Shown: piece by piece, positions 13,004-28,987 of the stretch
Layout: each line of letters opens with the position of its first letter
Numbering within the stretch: the first letter of the stretch is position 1
NCBI GenBank assembly: GCA_964035545.1
Contig: CAXIUT010000183.1
Span: forward strand, 620,001-684,000
DNA from: Bugula neritina
Taxonomy: Eukaryota > Bryozoa > Gymnolaemata > Cheilostomatida > Bugulidae
Reading direction: 5' to 3'
DNA: 64,000 bases
Position numbers and translations under genes: made by a program
Notes under the pieces: model-generated
What the model saw: only the letters and a program-made list of their open reading frames with translations
Told to the model about the DNA's origin: nothing
The model's database searches: none

Positions 13004-16000
13004 TATACTGTAACATACTGAAATATGCTGTAGCACACTGAAATACACTGCAACTCACTGAAATATACTACAACATACTGAAAAACACTGTAACATATTG
13101 AAACATACTGCAACATACTACAACATATTGAAAGACACTGCAACACATTGAAATATACTGCAACATACCTAAATATCCGGTAATATACTGAAATATACTG
13201 TAACACATTGAAAAATACTACAACATACTGAAATACACTGTAACATACTGAAATACACTGCAACAAACTACAACACATTGAAATACACTGCAACACATTG
13301 AAATATACTGCAACATACCTAAATATACGGTAATATACCGAAAAAAAAACTGTAACAGATTGAAAAATTCTGCAACATACTGAAATAAACGGCAACACAC
13401 TGAAATACAGCGGAAAATACTACAACATACTGAAATACACTGTAACATATTGAAATACACTGCAACACTTTGAAATATACTGCAACATACCGAAATATAT
13501 GGTAAACTACTAAAATATACTGTAACACTTTGAAAAATAGTGCAACACACTGAAATATACTCTGACACATTGCAATATACTGTAACATACTGAAATATGC
13601 TGTAGCACACTGAAATACATTGCAACTCACTGAAATATACTGCAACATACTGCAATCCACTGTAACATATTGAAAAATACTGCAACATACTACAACATAC
13701 TGAAATACACTGTAACACATTGAAATATACTACAACATACCTAAATATCCGGTAATATACTGAAATATACTGTAACACATTGAAAAATACTGCAACATAC
13801 TGAAATACACTGCAACCCACTGAAATACATCGCAAAATACTACAACATACTGAAATACACTGTAACATATTGAAATACACTGCAACATACTGAAATACAT
13901 TGCAAAATACTGCAACATATTGAAATACACTGCAGCATCCTACAACATGCTGAAATACACTGTAACATATTGAAATACACTGCAACACATTGAAATATAC
14001 TGCAACATACCGCAATATATGGTAAACTATTGAAATATACTGTAACACATTGAAAAATACTGCATCATACTGAAATATACTGCGACACAATGCAATATTC
14101 TGTAACATACTGAGATATGCTGTAGCACACTGAAATACACTACAACTCACTGAAACATACTGCAACATACTGAAATACACTGTAACATCCTACAACATAC
14201 TGAAATACACAGTAACATATTGAAATACACTGCAACACATTGAAATATACTGCAACATACCTAAATATACGGTAATATACTGAAAAATACTGTAACACAT
14301 TGAAAAATACTGCAAGATACTGAAATATACTGTGACACATTGCAATATACTGTAACATACTGAAATATGCTCAAGCACACTGAAACACACTGCACCTCAC
14401 TGAAACATACTGCAACATACTGAAATACACTGCAACATCCTACAACATACTGAAATACACTGCAACATATTGAAAGACACTGCAAGACAATGAAATATAC
14501 TGCAACATACTGAAATATACCGTAACACACTGAATAATACTGCAACATACTGAAATACACTGCTACATACTGAAATATACTGCAACATACTGCAACATAC
14601 TGAAATACACTGTAACATACTGAAATACACTGCAACAAACTACAACATATTGAAATACACTGCAACACATTGAAATATACTGCAACATACCTAAATATAC
14701 GGTAATATAGCGGAAAAAAACTGTAACAGATTGACAAATTCTGCAACATACTGAAATATACTGCGACACATTGCAATATACTGTAACATACGGAAATACA
14801 CTGCAACACATTGAAATACACTGCAACATACCAAAATAAATGGTAAACTACTGAAATATACTTTAACACATTGAAAAATACTGCAACATACTGAAATATA
14901 CTGCAACATACTGAAATACACTGTAACATATTGAAATACACTGCAACAAACTACAACATATTGAAATACACTGCGACGCATTGAAAGACACTGCAACACA
15001 TTGAAATATACTGCAATATACCAATATATATGGTAAACTGCTGAAATATACTTTAACACAATGAAAAATACTGCAACATACTGAAATATACTGTAACACA
15101 CTGAAATATACTGCAACATACTGCAACAATCTGAAATACACTGTAACATACTGAAATACACTGCAACAAACTACAACATATTGAAATACACTGCAACACA
15201 TTGAAATATACTGCAACATACCTAAATATACGATAATATACCGAAAAAAAAACTGTAACAGATTGAAAAATTCTGCAACATACTGAAATAAACTGCAACA
15301 CACTGAAATACAGCGCAAAATACTACAACATACTGAAATACACTGTAACATATTGAAATACACTGCAACACTTTGAAATATACTGCAACATACCGAAATA
15401 TATGGTAAACTACTAAAATATACTGTAACACTTTGAAAAATAGTGCAACACACTGAAATATACTCTGACACATTGCAATATACTGTAACATACTGAAATA
15501 TGCTGTAGCACACTGAAATACATTGCAACTCACTGAAATATACTGCAACATACTGAAATACACTGTAACATATTGAAAAATACTGCAACATACTGCAACA
15601 TACTGAAATACACTGCAACATATTGAAAGACACTGCAAGACAATGAAATATACTGCAACATACTGAAATATACTGTAACACACTGAAATATACTGCAACA
15701 TACTGAAATACACTGCTACATACTGAAATATACTGCAACATACTGCAACATACTGAAATACACTGTAACATACTGAAATACACTGCAACAAACTACAACA
15801 TATTGAAATACACTGCAACACATTGAAATATACTGCAACATACCTAAATATACGATAATATAGCGGAAAAAAACTGTAACAGATTGACAAATTCTGCAAC
15901 ATACTGAAATATACTGCGACTTATTGCAATATACTGTAACATACTGAAATATGCTCTAGCACACTGAAATACACTGCAACCCACTGAAATATACTGCAAC

Positions 16001-18580
16001 ATACGGAAATACACTGCAACACATTGAAATACACTGCAACATACCAAAATAAATGGTAAACTACTGAAATATACTTTAACACATTGAAAAATACTGCAAC
16101 ATACTGAAATATACTGTAACACACTGAAATATACTGCAACATACTGAAATACACTGTAACATATTGAAACACACTGCAACAAACTACAACATATTGAAAT
16201 ACACTGCAACGCATTGAAAGACACTGCAACACATTGAAATATACTGCAATATACCAATATATATGGTAAACTGCTGAAATATACTTTAACACATTGAAAA
16301 ATACTGCAACATACTGAAATATACTGTAACACACTGAAATATACTGCAACATACTGCAACAATCTGAAATACACCGTAACATACTGAAATACACTGCAAC
16401 AAACTACAACATATTGAAATACACTGCAACACATTGAAATATACTGCAACATACCTAAATATACGGTAATATACCGAAAAAAAAACTGTAACAGATTGAA
16501 AAATTCTGCAACATACTGAAATAAACTGCAACACACTGAAATACACCGCAAAATACTACAACATACTGAAATACACTGTAACATATTGAAATACACTGCA
16601 ACACTTTGAAATATACTGCAACATACCGAAATACATGTTAAACTACTAAAATATACTGTAACACTTTGAAAAACAGTGCAACATACTGAAATATACTGCG
16701 ACACTTTGCAATGTACTGTAACATACTGAAATATGCTGTAGCACACTGAAATACACTGCAACTCACTGAAATATACTGCAACATATTGAAATACACTGCA
16801 ACATCCTACAACATGCTAAAATACACGGTAACATATTGAAATACAGTACAACACGTTGAAATATACTGCAACATACCGGAATATATGGTAAAGTACTGAA
16901 ATATACTGTAACACACTGAAAAATACTGCAACATACTGAAATATACTGCGACACATTGCAATATACTGCAACATACCAAAATATATGGTAAACTACTGAA
17001 ATATACTTTAACACATTGAAAAATACCGCAACATAATGAAATATACTGTAACACACTGAAATATACTGCAACATACTGAAATACACTGTAACATACTGAA
17101 ATAAACTGCAACATACCAAAATATATGGTAAACTACTGAAATATACTTTAACACATCGAAAAATCCTGCAACATACTAAAATATACTGTAACACACTGCA
17201 AGATACTGCAACATACTGAAATACACTGAAACATACTGAAATAAACTGCAACATACCAAAATACATGGTAAACTACTGAAATATACTGTAACACACTGAA
17301 AAATACTGCAACATACTGAAATATACTGCGTCACATTGCAATATACTGCAACATACCAAAATATATGGTAAACTACTGAAATATACTTTAACACATTGAA
17401 AATTACTGCAACATACTGAAATATACTGTAACACACTGAAATATACTGCAACAAACTGAAATACACTGTAACATATTGAAATAAACTGCAACATACCAAA
17501 ATATATGGTAAACTACTGAAATATACTTTAACACATTGACAAATACTGCAACATACTAAAATATACCGTAACACACTGCAAGATACTGCAACATACCGAA
17601 ATACACTGTAACATACTGAAACACACTGCAACATACTGCATTATACTGACATACACTGGAACATATTGAAATACACTGCAACACAATGAAATATACTGCA
17701 ACATACCAAAATATATGGTAAACTACTGAAATATACTTTAACACATTGAAAAATACTGCAACATACTGAAATATACTGTAACACACTGAAATATACTGCA
17801 ACATACTGAAATACACTGTAACATACTGAAATAAACTGTAACATACTGAAATACACTGCAACATCCTACAACATACTGAATTACACTGTAACATTGTGAA
17901 ATACACTGCAACACATTGAAAAATACTGCGACATACCGAAATATACGGTAAACTATTGAATTATACTGTAACACATTGAAAAATACTGAAACACACTGAA
18001 ATATACTCTGACACAATGCAATATACTGTAACATACTGAAATATGCTGTAGCACACTGAAATACACTGCAACTCACTGAAATATACTACAACATACTGAA
18101 AAACACTGTAACATATTGAAACATACTGCAACATACTACAACATATTGAAAGACACTGCAACACATTGAAATATACTGCAACATACCTAAATATCCGGTA
18201 ATATACTGAAATATACTGTAACACATTGAAAAATACTACAACATACTGAAATACACTGTAACATATTGAAATACACTGCAACACATTGAAATATACTGCA
18301 ACCTATAGAAATATATAGTAAACTACTGAAATATACTGTAACACATTGAAAAAGACTGCAACATACTGAAACATACTGCGACACATTGCAATATACAGTA
18401 ACATACTGAAACATGCTGTAGAACACTGAAATAGACTGCAGCTCACTGAAATATACTGCAACATACTGAAATACACTGCTACATACTGAAATATACTGCA
18501 ACATACTGCAACATACTGAAATACACTGTAACATACTGAAATACACTGCAACAAACTACAACATATTGAAATACACTGCA
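10495..18580 (+). repeat. Segmental block, right copy (8.4-kb duplication)
   Basis: Partner of 2,140-10,090. It contains the 130-bp insertion at about 11,413-11,543 and lacks one monomer near 14,900. Its right edge (about 18,580) is the U3-to-U2 switch point inside U5. Boundaries were read by eye and are uncertain by some tens of bases, because the flanks are themselves repeats. Confidence 0.73.
13004..18021 (+). repeat. Higher-order unit U4 (5,018 bp, long form)
   Basis: U4 is a copy of U2 at offset 8,485. After about 14,900 the offset becomes 8,465, because exactly one 20-bp monomer (TGTAACACACTGAAATATAC) is missing relative to 6,418-6,437. Poly-A modules: 13341-13349 (9 A), 14714-14720 (7 A), 15244-15252 (9 A), 15867-15873 (7 A), 16477-16485 (9 A). 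The tail has the long-form block. The one-monomer deletion would frameshift any reading frame (20 is not divisible by 3), yet the surrounding copies stay near-identical. Confidence 0.83.
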
Positions 18581-20393
18581 ACGCATTGAAAGACACTGCA
18601 ACACATTGAAATATACTGCAATATACCAATATATATGGTAAACTGCTGAAATATACTTTAACACATTGAAAAATACTGCAACATACTGAAATATACTGTA
18701 ACACACTGAAATATACTGCAACATACTGCAACAATCTGAAATACACCGTAACATACTGAAATACACTGCAACAAACTACAACATATTGAAATACACTGCA
18801 ACACATTGAAATATACTGCAACATACCTAAATATACGGCAATATACCGAAAAAAAAACTGTAACAGATTGAAAAATTCTGCAACATACTGAAATAAACTG
18901 CAACACACTGAAATACACCGCAAAATACTACAACATACTGAAATACACTGTAACATATTGAAATACACTGCAACACTTTGAAATATACTGCAACATACCG
19001 AAATACATGTTAAACTACTAAAATATACTGTAACACTTTGAAAAACAGTGCAACATACTGAAATATACTGCGACACTTTGCAATGTACTGTAACATACTG
19101 AAATATGCTGTAGCACACTGAAATACACTGCAACTCACTGAAATATACTGCAACATATTGAAATACACTGCAACATCCTACAACATGCTAAAATACACGG
19201 TAACATATTGAAATACAGTACAACACGTTGAAATATACTGCAACATACCGGAATATATGGTAAAGTACTGAAATATACTGTAACACACTGAAAAATACTG
19301 CAACATACTGAAATATACTGCGACACATTGCAATATACTGCAACATACCAAAATATATGGTAAACTACTGAAATATACTTTAACACATTGAAAAATACCG
19401 CAACATAATGAAATATACTGTAACACACTGAAATATACTGCAACATACTGAAATACACTGTAACATACTGAAATAAACTGCAACATAGCAAAATATATGG
19501 TAAACTACTGAAATATACTTTAACACATCGAAAAATCCTGCAACATACTAAAATATACTGTAACACACTGCAAGATACTGCAACATACTGAAATACACTG
19601 AAACATACTGAAATAAACTGCAACATACCAAAATACATGGTAAACTACTGAAATATACTGTAACACACTGAAAAATACTGCAACATACTGAAATATACTG
19701 CGTCACATTGCAATATACTGCAACATACCAAAATATATGGTAAACTACTGAAATATACTTTAACACATTGAAAATTACTGCAACATACTGAAATATACTG
19801 TAACACACTGAAATATACTGCAACAAACTGAAATACACTGTAACATATTGAAATAAACTGCAACATACCAAAATATATGGTAAACTACTGAAATATACTT
19901 TAACACATTGACAAATACTGCAACATACTAAAATATACCGTAACACACTGCAAGATACTGCAACATACCGAAATACACTGTAACATACTGAAACACACTG
20001 CAACATACTGCATTATACTGACATACACTGGAACATATTGAAATACACTGCAACACAATGAAATATACTGCAACATACCAAAATATATGGTAAACTACTG
20101 AAATATACTTTAACACATTGAAAAATACTGCAACATACTGAAATATACTGTAACACACTGAAATATACTGCAACATACTGAAATACACTGTAACATACTG
20201 AAATAAACTGTAACATACTGAAATACACTGCAACATCCTACAACATACTGAATTACACTGTAACATTGTGAAATACACTGCAACACATTGAAAAATACTG
20301 CGACATACCGAAATATACGGTAAACTATTGAATTATACTGTAACACATTGAAAAATACTGAAACACACTGAAATATACTCTGACACAATGCAA
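18022..20393 (+). repeat. Higher-order unit U5 (2,372 bp, recombinant)
   Basis: The head (18,022 to about 18,580) matches the head of U3 (offset 8,465, then 8,485). From about 18,580 it matches U2 from about 7,741 to 9,556 (offset 10,837). The switch lies in the common stretch around ACATATTGAAATACACTGCA, where U3 continues ACACATTG and U2 continues ACGCATTG. One poly-A module lies at 18849-18857 (9 A), and the preceding dyad has the variant GGCA. The tail is the long form. The unit looks like the product of one unequal exchange that removed about 2.3 kb of U3 and U2 middle sequence. Confidence 0.78.
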
Positions 20394-23300
20394 TATACTG
20401 TAACATACTGAAATATGCTGTAGCACACTGAAATACACTGCAACTCACTGAAATATACTACAACATACTGAAAAACACTGTAACATATTGAAACATACTG
20501 CAACATACTACAACATATTGAAAGACACTGCAACACATTGAAATATACTGCAACATACCTAAATATCCGGTAATATACTGAAATATACTGTAACACATTG
20601 AAAAATACTACAACATACTGAAATACACTGTAACATATTGAAATACACTGCAACACATTCAAATATACTGCAACCTATAGAAATATATAGTAAACTACTG
20701 AAATATACTGTAACACATTGAAAAAGACTGCAACATACTGAAACATACTGCGACACATTGCAATATACAGTAACATACTGAAACATGCTGTAGAACACTG
20801 AAATAGACTGCAGCTCACTGAAATATACTGCAACATACTGAAATACACTGCTACATACTGAAATATACTGCAACATACTGCAACATACTGAAATACACTG
20901 TAACATACTGAAATACACTGCAACAAACTACAACATATTGAAATACACTGCAACACATTGAAATATACAGCAATATACCTAAATATACGGTAATATACCG
21001 AAAAAAAAACTGTAACAGATTGAAAAATTCTGCAACATACTGAAATAAACTGCAACACACTAAAATACAGCGCAAAATACTACAACATACTGAAATACAC
21101 TGTAACATATTGAAATACACTGCAACACTTTGAAATATACTGCAACATACCGAAATATATGGTAAACTACTAAAATATACTGTAACACATTGAAAAATAC
21201 CGCAACATACTGAAATATACTGCGACACATTGCAATATACAGTAACATACTGAAACATGCTGTAGCACTCTGAAATAGACTGCAGCTCACTGAAATATAC
21301 TGCAACATACTGAAATACACTGCTACATACTGAAATATACTGCAACATACTGCAACATACTGAAATACACTGTAACATACTGAAATACACTGCAACAAAC
21401 TACAACATATTGAAATACACTGCAACACATTGAAATATACTGCAACATACCTAAATATACGATAATATACCGAAAAAAAAACTGTAACAGATTGAAAAAT
21501 TCTGCAATATACTGAAATAAACTGCAACACACTGAAATACAGCGCAAAATACTACAACATACTGAAATACACTGTAACATATTGAAATACACTGCAACAC
21601 TTTGAAATATACTGCAACATACCGAAATATATGGTAAACTACTAAAATATACTGTAACACTTTGAAAAATAGTGCAACACACTGAAATATACTCTGACAC
21701 ATTGCAATATACTGTAACATACTGAAATATGCTGTAGCACACTGAAATACATTGCAACTCACTGAAATATACTGCAACATACTGAAATACACTGTAACAT
21801 ATTGAAAAATACTGCAACATACTGCAACATACTGAAATACACTGCAACATATTGAAAGACACTGCAAGACAATGAAATATACTGCAACATACTGAAATAT
21901 ACTGTAACACACTGAAATATACTGCAACATACTGAAATACACTGCTACATACTGAAATATACTGCAACATACTGCAACATACTGAAATACACTGTAACAT
22001 ACTGAAATACACTGCAACAAACTACAACATATTGAAATACACTGCAACACATTGAAATATACTGCAACATACCTAAATATACGGTAATATAGCGGAAAAA
22101 AACTGTAACAGATTGACAAATTCTGCAACATACTGAAATATACTGCGACACATTGCAATATACTGTAACATACTGAAATATGCTCTAGCACACTGAAATA
22201 CACTGCAACCCACTGAAATATACTGCAACATACGGAAATACACTGCAACACATTGAAATACACTGCAACATACCAAAATAAATGGTAAACTACTGAAATA
22301 TACTTTAACACATTGAAAAACACCGTAACATACTGAAATACACTGCAACAAACTACAACATATTGAAATACACTGCAACACATTGAAATACACTGCAACA
22401 TACCAAAATAAATGGTAAACTACTGAAATATACTTTAACACATTGAAAAACACTGCAACATACTGAAATATACTGTAACACACTGAAATATACTGCAACA
22501 TACTGAAATACACTGTAACATATTGAAACACACTGCAACAAACTACAACATATTGAAATACACTGCAACGCATTGAAAGACACTGCAACACATTGAAATA
22601 TACTGCAATATACCAATATATATGGTAAACTGCTGAAATATACTTTAACACATTGAAAAATACTGCAACATACTGAAATATACTGTAACACACTGAAATA
22701 TACTGCAACATACTGCAACAATCTGAAATACACCGTAACATACTGAAATACACTGCAACAAACTACAACATATTGAAATACACTGCAACACATTGAAATA
22801 TACTGCAACATACCTAAATATACGGTAATATACCGAAAAAAAAACTGTAACAGATTGAAAAATTCTGCAACATACTGAAATAAACTGCAACACACTGAAA
22901 TACACCGCAAAATACTACAACATACTGAAATACACTGTAACATATTGAAATACACTGCAACACTTTGAAATATACTGCAACATACCGAAATATATGTTAA
23001 ACTACTAAAATATACTGTAACACTTTGAAAAACAGTGCAACATACTGAAATATACTGCGACACTTTGCAATGTACTGTAACATACTGAAATATGCTGTAG
23101 CACACTGAAATACACTGCAACTCACTGAAATATACTGCAACATATTGAAATACACTGCAACATCCTACAACATGCTAAAATACACGGTAACATATTGAAA
23201 TACAGTACAACACGTTGAAATATACTGCAACATACCGGAATTAATGGTAAAGTACTGAAATATACTGTAACACACTGAAAAATACTGCAACATACTGAAA

Positions 23301-25500
23301 TATACTGCGACACATTGCAAGATACTGCAACATACCAAAATATATGGTAAACTACTGAAATATACTTTAACACATTGAAAAATACTGCAACATAATGAAA
23401 TATACTGTAACACACTGAAATATACTGCAACATACCGAAATACACTGTAACATACTGAAACACACTGCAACATACTGCATTATACTGACATACACTGGAA
23501 CATATTGAAATACACTGCAACACAATGAAATATACTGCAACATACCAAAATATATGGTAAACTACTGAAATATACTTTAACACATTGAAAAATACTGCAA
23601 CATACTGAAATATACTGTAACACACCGAAATATACTGCAACATACTGAAATACACTGTAACATACTGAAATAAACTGTAACATACTGAAATACACTGCAA
23701 CATCCTACAACATACTGAATTACACTGTAACATTGTGAAATACACTGCAACACATTGAAAAATACTGCAACATACCGAAGTATACGGTAAACTATTGAAT
23801 TATACTGTAACATATTGAAAAATACTGAAACACACTGAAATATACTCTGACACAATGCAATATACTGTAACATACTGAAATATGCTGTAGCACACTGAAA
23901 TACACTGCAACTCACTGAAATATACTACAACATACTGAAAAACACTGTAACATATTGAAACATACTGCAACATACTACAACATATTGAAAGACACTGCAA
24001 CACATTGAAATATACTGCAACATACCTAAATATCCGGTAATATACTGAAATATACTGTAACACATTGAAAAATACTACAACATACTGAAATACACTGTAA
24101 CATACTGAAATACACTGCAACAAACTACAACACATTGAAATACACTGCAACACATTGAAATATACTGCAACATACCTAAATATACGGTAATATACCGAAA
24201 AAAAAACTGTAACAGATTGAAAAATTCTGCAACATACTGAAATAAACGGCAACACACTGAAATACAGCGGAAAATACTACAACATACTGAAATACACTGT
24301 AACATATTGAAATACACTGCAACACTTTGAAATATACTGCAACATACCGAAATATATGGTAAACTACTAAAATATACTGTAACACTTTGAAAAATAGTGC
24401 AACACACTGAAATATACTCTGACACATTGCAATATACTGTAACATACTGAAATATGCTGTAGCACACTGAAATACATTGCAACTCACTGAAATATACTGC
24501 AACATACTGCAATCCACTGTAACATATTGAAAAATACTGCAACATACTACAACATACTGAAATACACTGTAACACATTGAAATATACTACAACATACCTA
24601 AATATCCGGTAATATACTGAAATATACTGTAACACATTGAAAAATACTGCAACATACTGAAATACACTGCAACCCACTGAAATACATCGCAAAATACTAC
24701 AACATACTGAAATACACTGTAACATATTGAAATACACTGCAACATACTGAAATACATTGCAAAATACTGCAACATATTGAAATACACTGCAGCATCCTAC
24801 AACATGCTGAAATACACTGTAACATATTGAAATACACTGCAACACATTGAAATATACTGCAACATACCGCAATATATGGTAAACTACTGAAATATACTGT
24901 AACACATTGAAAAATACTGCATCATACTGAAATATACTGCGACACAATGCAATATTCTGTAACATACTGAGATATGCTGTAGCACACTGAAATACACTAC
25001 AACTCACTGAAACATACTGCAACATACTGAAATACACTGTAACATCCTACAACATACTGAAATACACAGTAACATATTGAAATACACTGCAACACATTGA
25101 AATATACTGCAACATACCTAAATATACGGTAATATACTGAAAAATACTGTAACACATTGAAAAATACTGCAAGATACTGAAATATACTGTGACACATTGC
25201 AATATACTGTAACATACTGAAATATGCTCAAGCACACTGAAACACACTGCACCTCACTGAAACATACTGCAACATACTGAAATACACTGCAACATCCTAC
25301 AACATACTGAAATACACTGCAACATATTGAAAGACACTGCAAGACAATGAAATATACTGCAACATACTGAAATATACCGTAACACACTGAAATATACTGC
25401 AACATACTGAAATACACTGCTACATACTGAAATATACTGCAACATACTGCAACATACTGAAATACACTGTAACATACTGAAATACACTGCAACAAACTAC
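18580..25500 (+). repeat. Segmental copy of 7,741-14,640 (10.86-kb duplication)
   Basis: This stretch (rest of U5, U6, start of U7) follows 7,741-14,640 at offset 10,837, then 10,857. It starts and ends at recombinant junctions inside U5 and U7. The same segment appears a third time at about 32,790-39,710 through the 14,209-bp duplication. Confidence 0.75.
20394..23860 (+). repeat. Higher-order unit U6 (3,467 bp, copy of U3)
   Basis: U6 matches U3 at offset 10,837, then 10,857 after the monomer that U3 lacks at about 9,780, which explains the 20-bp length difference. It shares U3's 130-bp insertion (dyads near 22,273 and 22,403). Poly-A modules: 21001-21009 (9 A), 21473-21481 (9 A), 22096-22102 (7 A), 22836-22844 (9 A). 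Tail is the short form. Confidence 0.82.
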
Positions 25501-27917
25501 AACATATTGAAATACACTGCAACACATTGAAATATACTGCAACATACCTAAATATACGATAATATACCGAAAAAAAAACTGTAACAGATTGAAAAATTCT
25601 GCAATATACTGAAATAAACTGCAACACACTGAAATACAGCGCAAAATACTACAACATACTGAAATACACTGTAACATATTGAAATACACTGCAACACTTT
25701 GAAATATACTGCAACATACCGAAATATATGGTAAACTACTAAAATATACTGTAACACTTTGAAAAATAGTGCAACACACTGAAATATACTCTGACACATT
25801 GCAATATACTGTAACATACTGAAATATGCTGTAGCACACTGAAATACATTGCAACTCACTGAAATATACTGCAACATACTGAAATACACTGTAACATATT
25901 GAAAAATACTGCAACATACTGCAACATACTGAAATACACTGCAACATATTGAAAGACACTGCAAGACAATGAAATATACTGCAACATACTGAAATATACT
26001 GTAACACACTGAAATATACTGCAACATACTGAAATACACTGCTACATACTGAAATATACTGCAACATACTGCAACATACTGAAATACACTGTAACATACT
26101 GAAATACACTGCAACAAACTACAACATATTGAAATACACTGCAACACATTGAAATATACTGCAACATACCTAAATATACGGTAATATAGCGGAAAAAAAC
26201 TGTAACAGATTGACAAATTCTGCAACATACTGAAATATACTGCGACACATTGCAATATACTGTAACATACTGAAATATGCTCTAGCACACTGAAATACAC
26301 TGCAACCCACTGAAATATACTGCAACATACGGAAATACACTGCAACACATTGAAATACACTGCAACATACGAAAATAAACGGTAAACTACTGAAATATAC
26401 TTTAACACATTGAAAAACACCGTAACATACTGAAATACACTGCAACAAACTACAACATATTGAAATACACTGCAACACATTGAAATACACTGCAACATAC
26501 CAAAATAAATGGTAAACTACTGAAATATACTTTAACACATTGAAAAACACTGCAACATACTGAAATATACTGTAACACACTGAAATATACTGCAACATAC
26601 TGAAATACACTGTAACATATTGAAACACACTGCAACAAACTACAACATATTGAAATACACTGCAACGCATTGAAAGACACTGCAACACATTGAAATATAC
26701 TGCAATATACCAATATATATGGTAAACTGCTGAAATATACTTTAACACATTGAAAAATACTGCAACATACTGAAATATACTGTAACACACTGAAATATAC
26801 TGCAACATACTGCAACAATCTGAAATACACCGTAACATACTGAAATACACTGCAACAAACTACAACATATTGAAATACACTGCAACACATTGAAATATAC
26901 TGCAACATACCTAAATATACGGTAATATACCGAAAAAAAAACTGTAACAGATTGAAAAATTCTGCAACATACTGAAATAAACTGCAACACACTGAAATAC
27001 ACCGCAAAATACTACAACATACTGAAATACACTGTAACATATTGAAATACACTGCAACACTTTGAAATATACTGCAACATACCGAAATATATGTTAAACT
27101 ACTAAAATATACTGTAACACTTTGAAAAACAGTGCAACATACTGAAATATACTGCGACACTTTGCAATGTACTGTAACATACTGAAATATGCTGTAGCAC
27201 ACTGAAATACACTGCAACTCACTGAAATATACTGCAACATATTGAAATACACTGCAACATCCTACAACATGCTAAAATACACGGTAACATATTGAAATAC
27301 GGCACAACACGTTGAAATATACTGCAACATACCGGAATATATGGTAAAGTACTGAAATATACTGTAACACACTGAAAAATACTGCAACATACTGAAATAT
27401 ACTGCGACACATTGCAATATACTGCAACATACCAAAATATATGGTAAACTACTGAAATATACTTTAACACATTGAAAAATACTGCAACATACTGAAATAT
27501 ACTGTAACACACTGAAACATACTGCAACATACTGAAATACACTGTAACATACTGAAATAAACTGCAACATACCAAAATATATGGTAAACTACTGAAATAT
27601 ACTTTAACACATTGAAAATTCCTGCAACATACTAAAATATACTGTAACACACTGCAAGATACTGCAACATACCGAAATACACTGTAACATAGTGAAACAC
27701 ACTGCAACATACTGCATTATACTGACATACACTGGAACATATTGAAATACACTGCAACATCCTACAACATGCTGAAATACGCTGTAACATATTGAAATAC
27801 ACTGCAACACATTGAAAAATACTGCAACATACCGAAATATATGGTAAACTATTGAATTATACTGTAACACATTGAAAAATACTGAAACAAACTGAAATAT
27901 ACTCTGACACAATGCAA
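23861..27917 (+). repeat. Higher-order unit U7 (4,057 bp, U4 head with U3 tail)
   Basis: The head to about 25,500 matches U4 (offset 10,857). From about 25,500 it matches U3 from about 10,550 (offset 14,954) to about 27,217. The final part (27,219-27,917) is a distinct tail carrying GGCACAACACG at 27,301, which reappears near 57,073. Poly-A modules: 24198-24206 (9 A), 25570-25578 (9 A), 26193-26199 (7 A), 26933-26941 (9 A). The recombinant switch again sits in a long stretch shared by both parents. Confidence 0.78.
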
Positions 27918-28987
27918 AATACTGTAACATACTGAAATATGCTGTAGCACACTGAAATACACTGCAACTCACTGAAATATACTGCAACATACTGAAAAAC
28001 ACTGTAACATATTGAGACATACTGCAACATACTGCAACATACTGAAATACACTGTAACATACTGAAATACATTGCAAAATACTGCAACATATTGAAATAC
28101 ACTGCAACACATTGAAATATACTGCAACATACCTAAATATCCGGTAATATACTGAGATATACTGTAACACATTGAAAAATACTGCAACATACTGAAATAC
28201 ACTGCAACCCACTGAAATACATCGCAAAAGACTACAACATACTGAAATACACTGTAACATATTGAAATACACTGCAACACATTGAAATATACTGCAACCT
28301 ATAGAAATATATGGTAAACTACTGAAATATACTGTAACACATTGAAAAATACTGCATCATACTGAAATATACTGCGACATAATGCAATATTCTGTAACAT
28401 ACTGAGATATGCTGTAGCACACTGAAATACACTACAACTCACAGAAACATACTGCAACATACTGAAATACACTGTACCATCCTACAACATACTGAAATAC
28501 ACAGTAACATATTGAAATACACTGCAACACATTGAAATATACTGCAACATACCTAAATATACGGTAATATACTGAAATATACTGTATCACATTGAAAAAT
28601 ACTGCAAGATACTGAAATATACTGTGACACATTGCAATATACTGTAACATACTGAAATATGCTCAAGCACACTGAAACACACTGCACCTCACTGAAATAA
28701 ACTGCAACATACTGAAGTACACTGCAACATCCTACAACATACTGAAATACAATGTAACATATTGAAACACACTGCAACACATTGAAATATACTGCCATGT
28801 ACCGAATTATATGGTGGTCTACTGAAATATACTGTAACACATTGAAAAATACTGCAAGATACTGAAATATACTGCGACACATTGCAATATACTGTAACAT
28901 ACCGAAATATATGGTAAACTATTGAATTATACTGTAACACATTGAAAAATACTGAAACAAACTGAAATATACTCTGACACAATGCAA
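27918..28987 (+). repeat. Higher-order unit U8 (1,070 bp, no poly-A)
   Basis: The anchor is the variant AATACTGTAA, shared with U9, U13, U14 and U16-U21. About 27,829-28,697 repeats at about 28,899-29,767 with offset 1,070. The two differ at a few sites, such as CACAGAAAC against CACTGAAAC near 28,441 and GTACCATCC against GTAACATCC near 28,476. Between the copies, 28,698-28,898 is a roughly 200-bp spacer with rare variants (CCATGTACCGAATTATATGG, GGTGGTCTAC) that recur only in U13 and, modified, near 48,720. No poly-A module is present. Confidence 0.78.
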
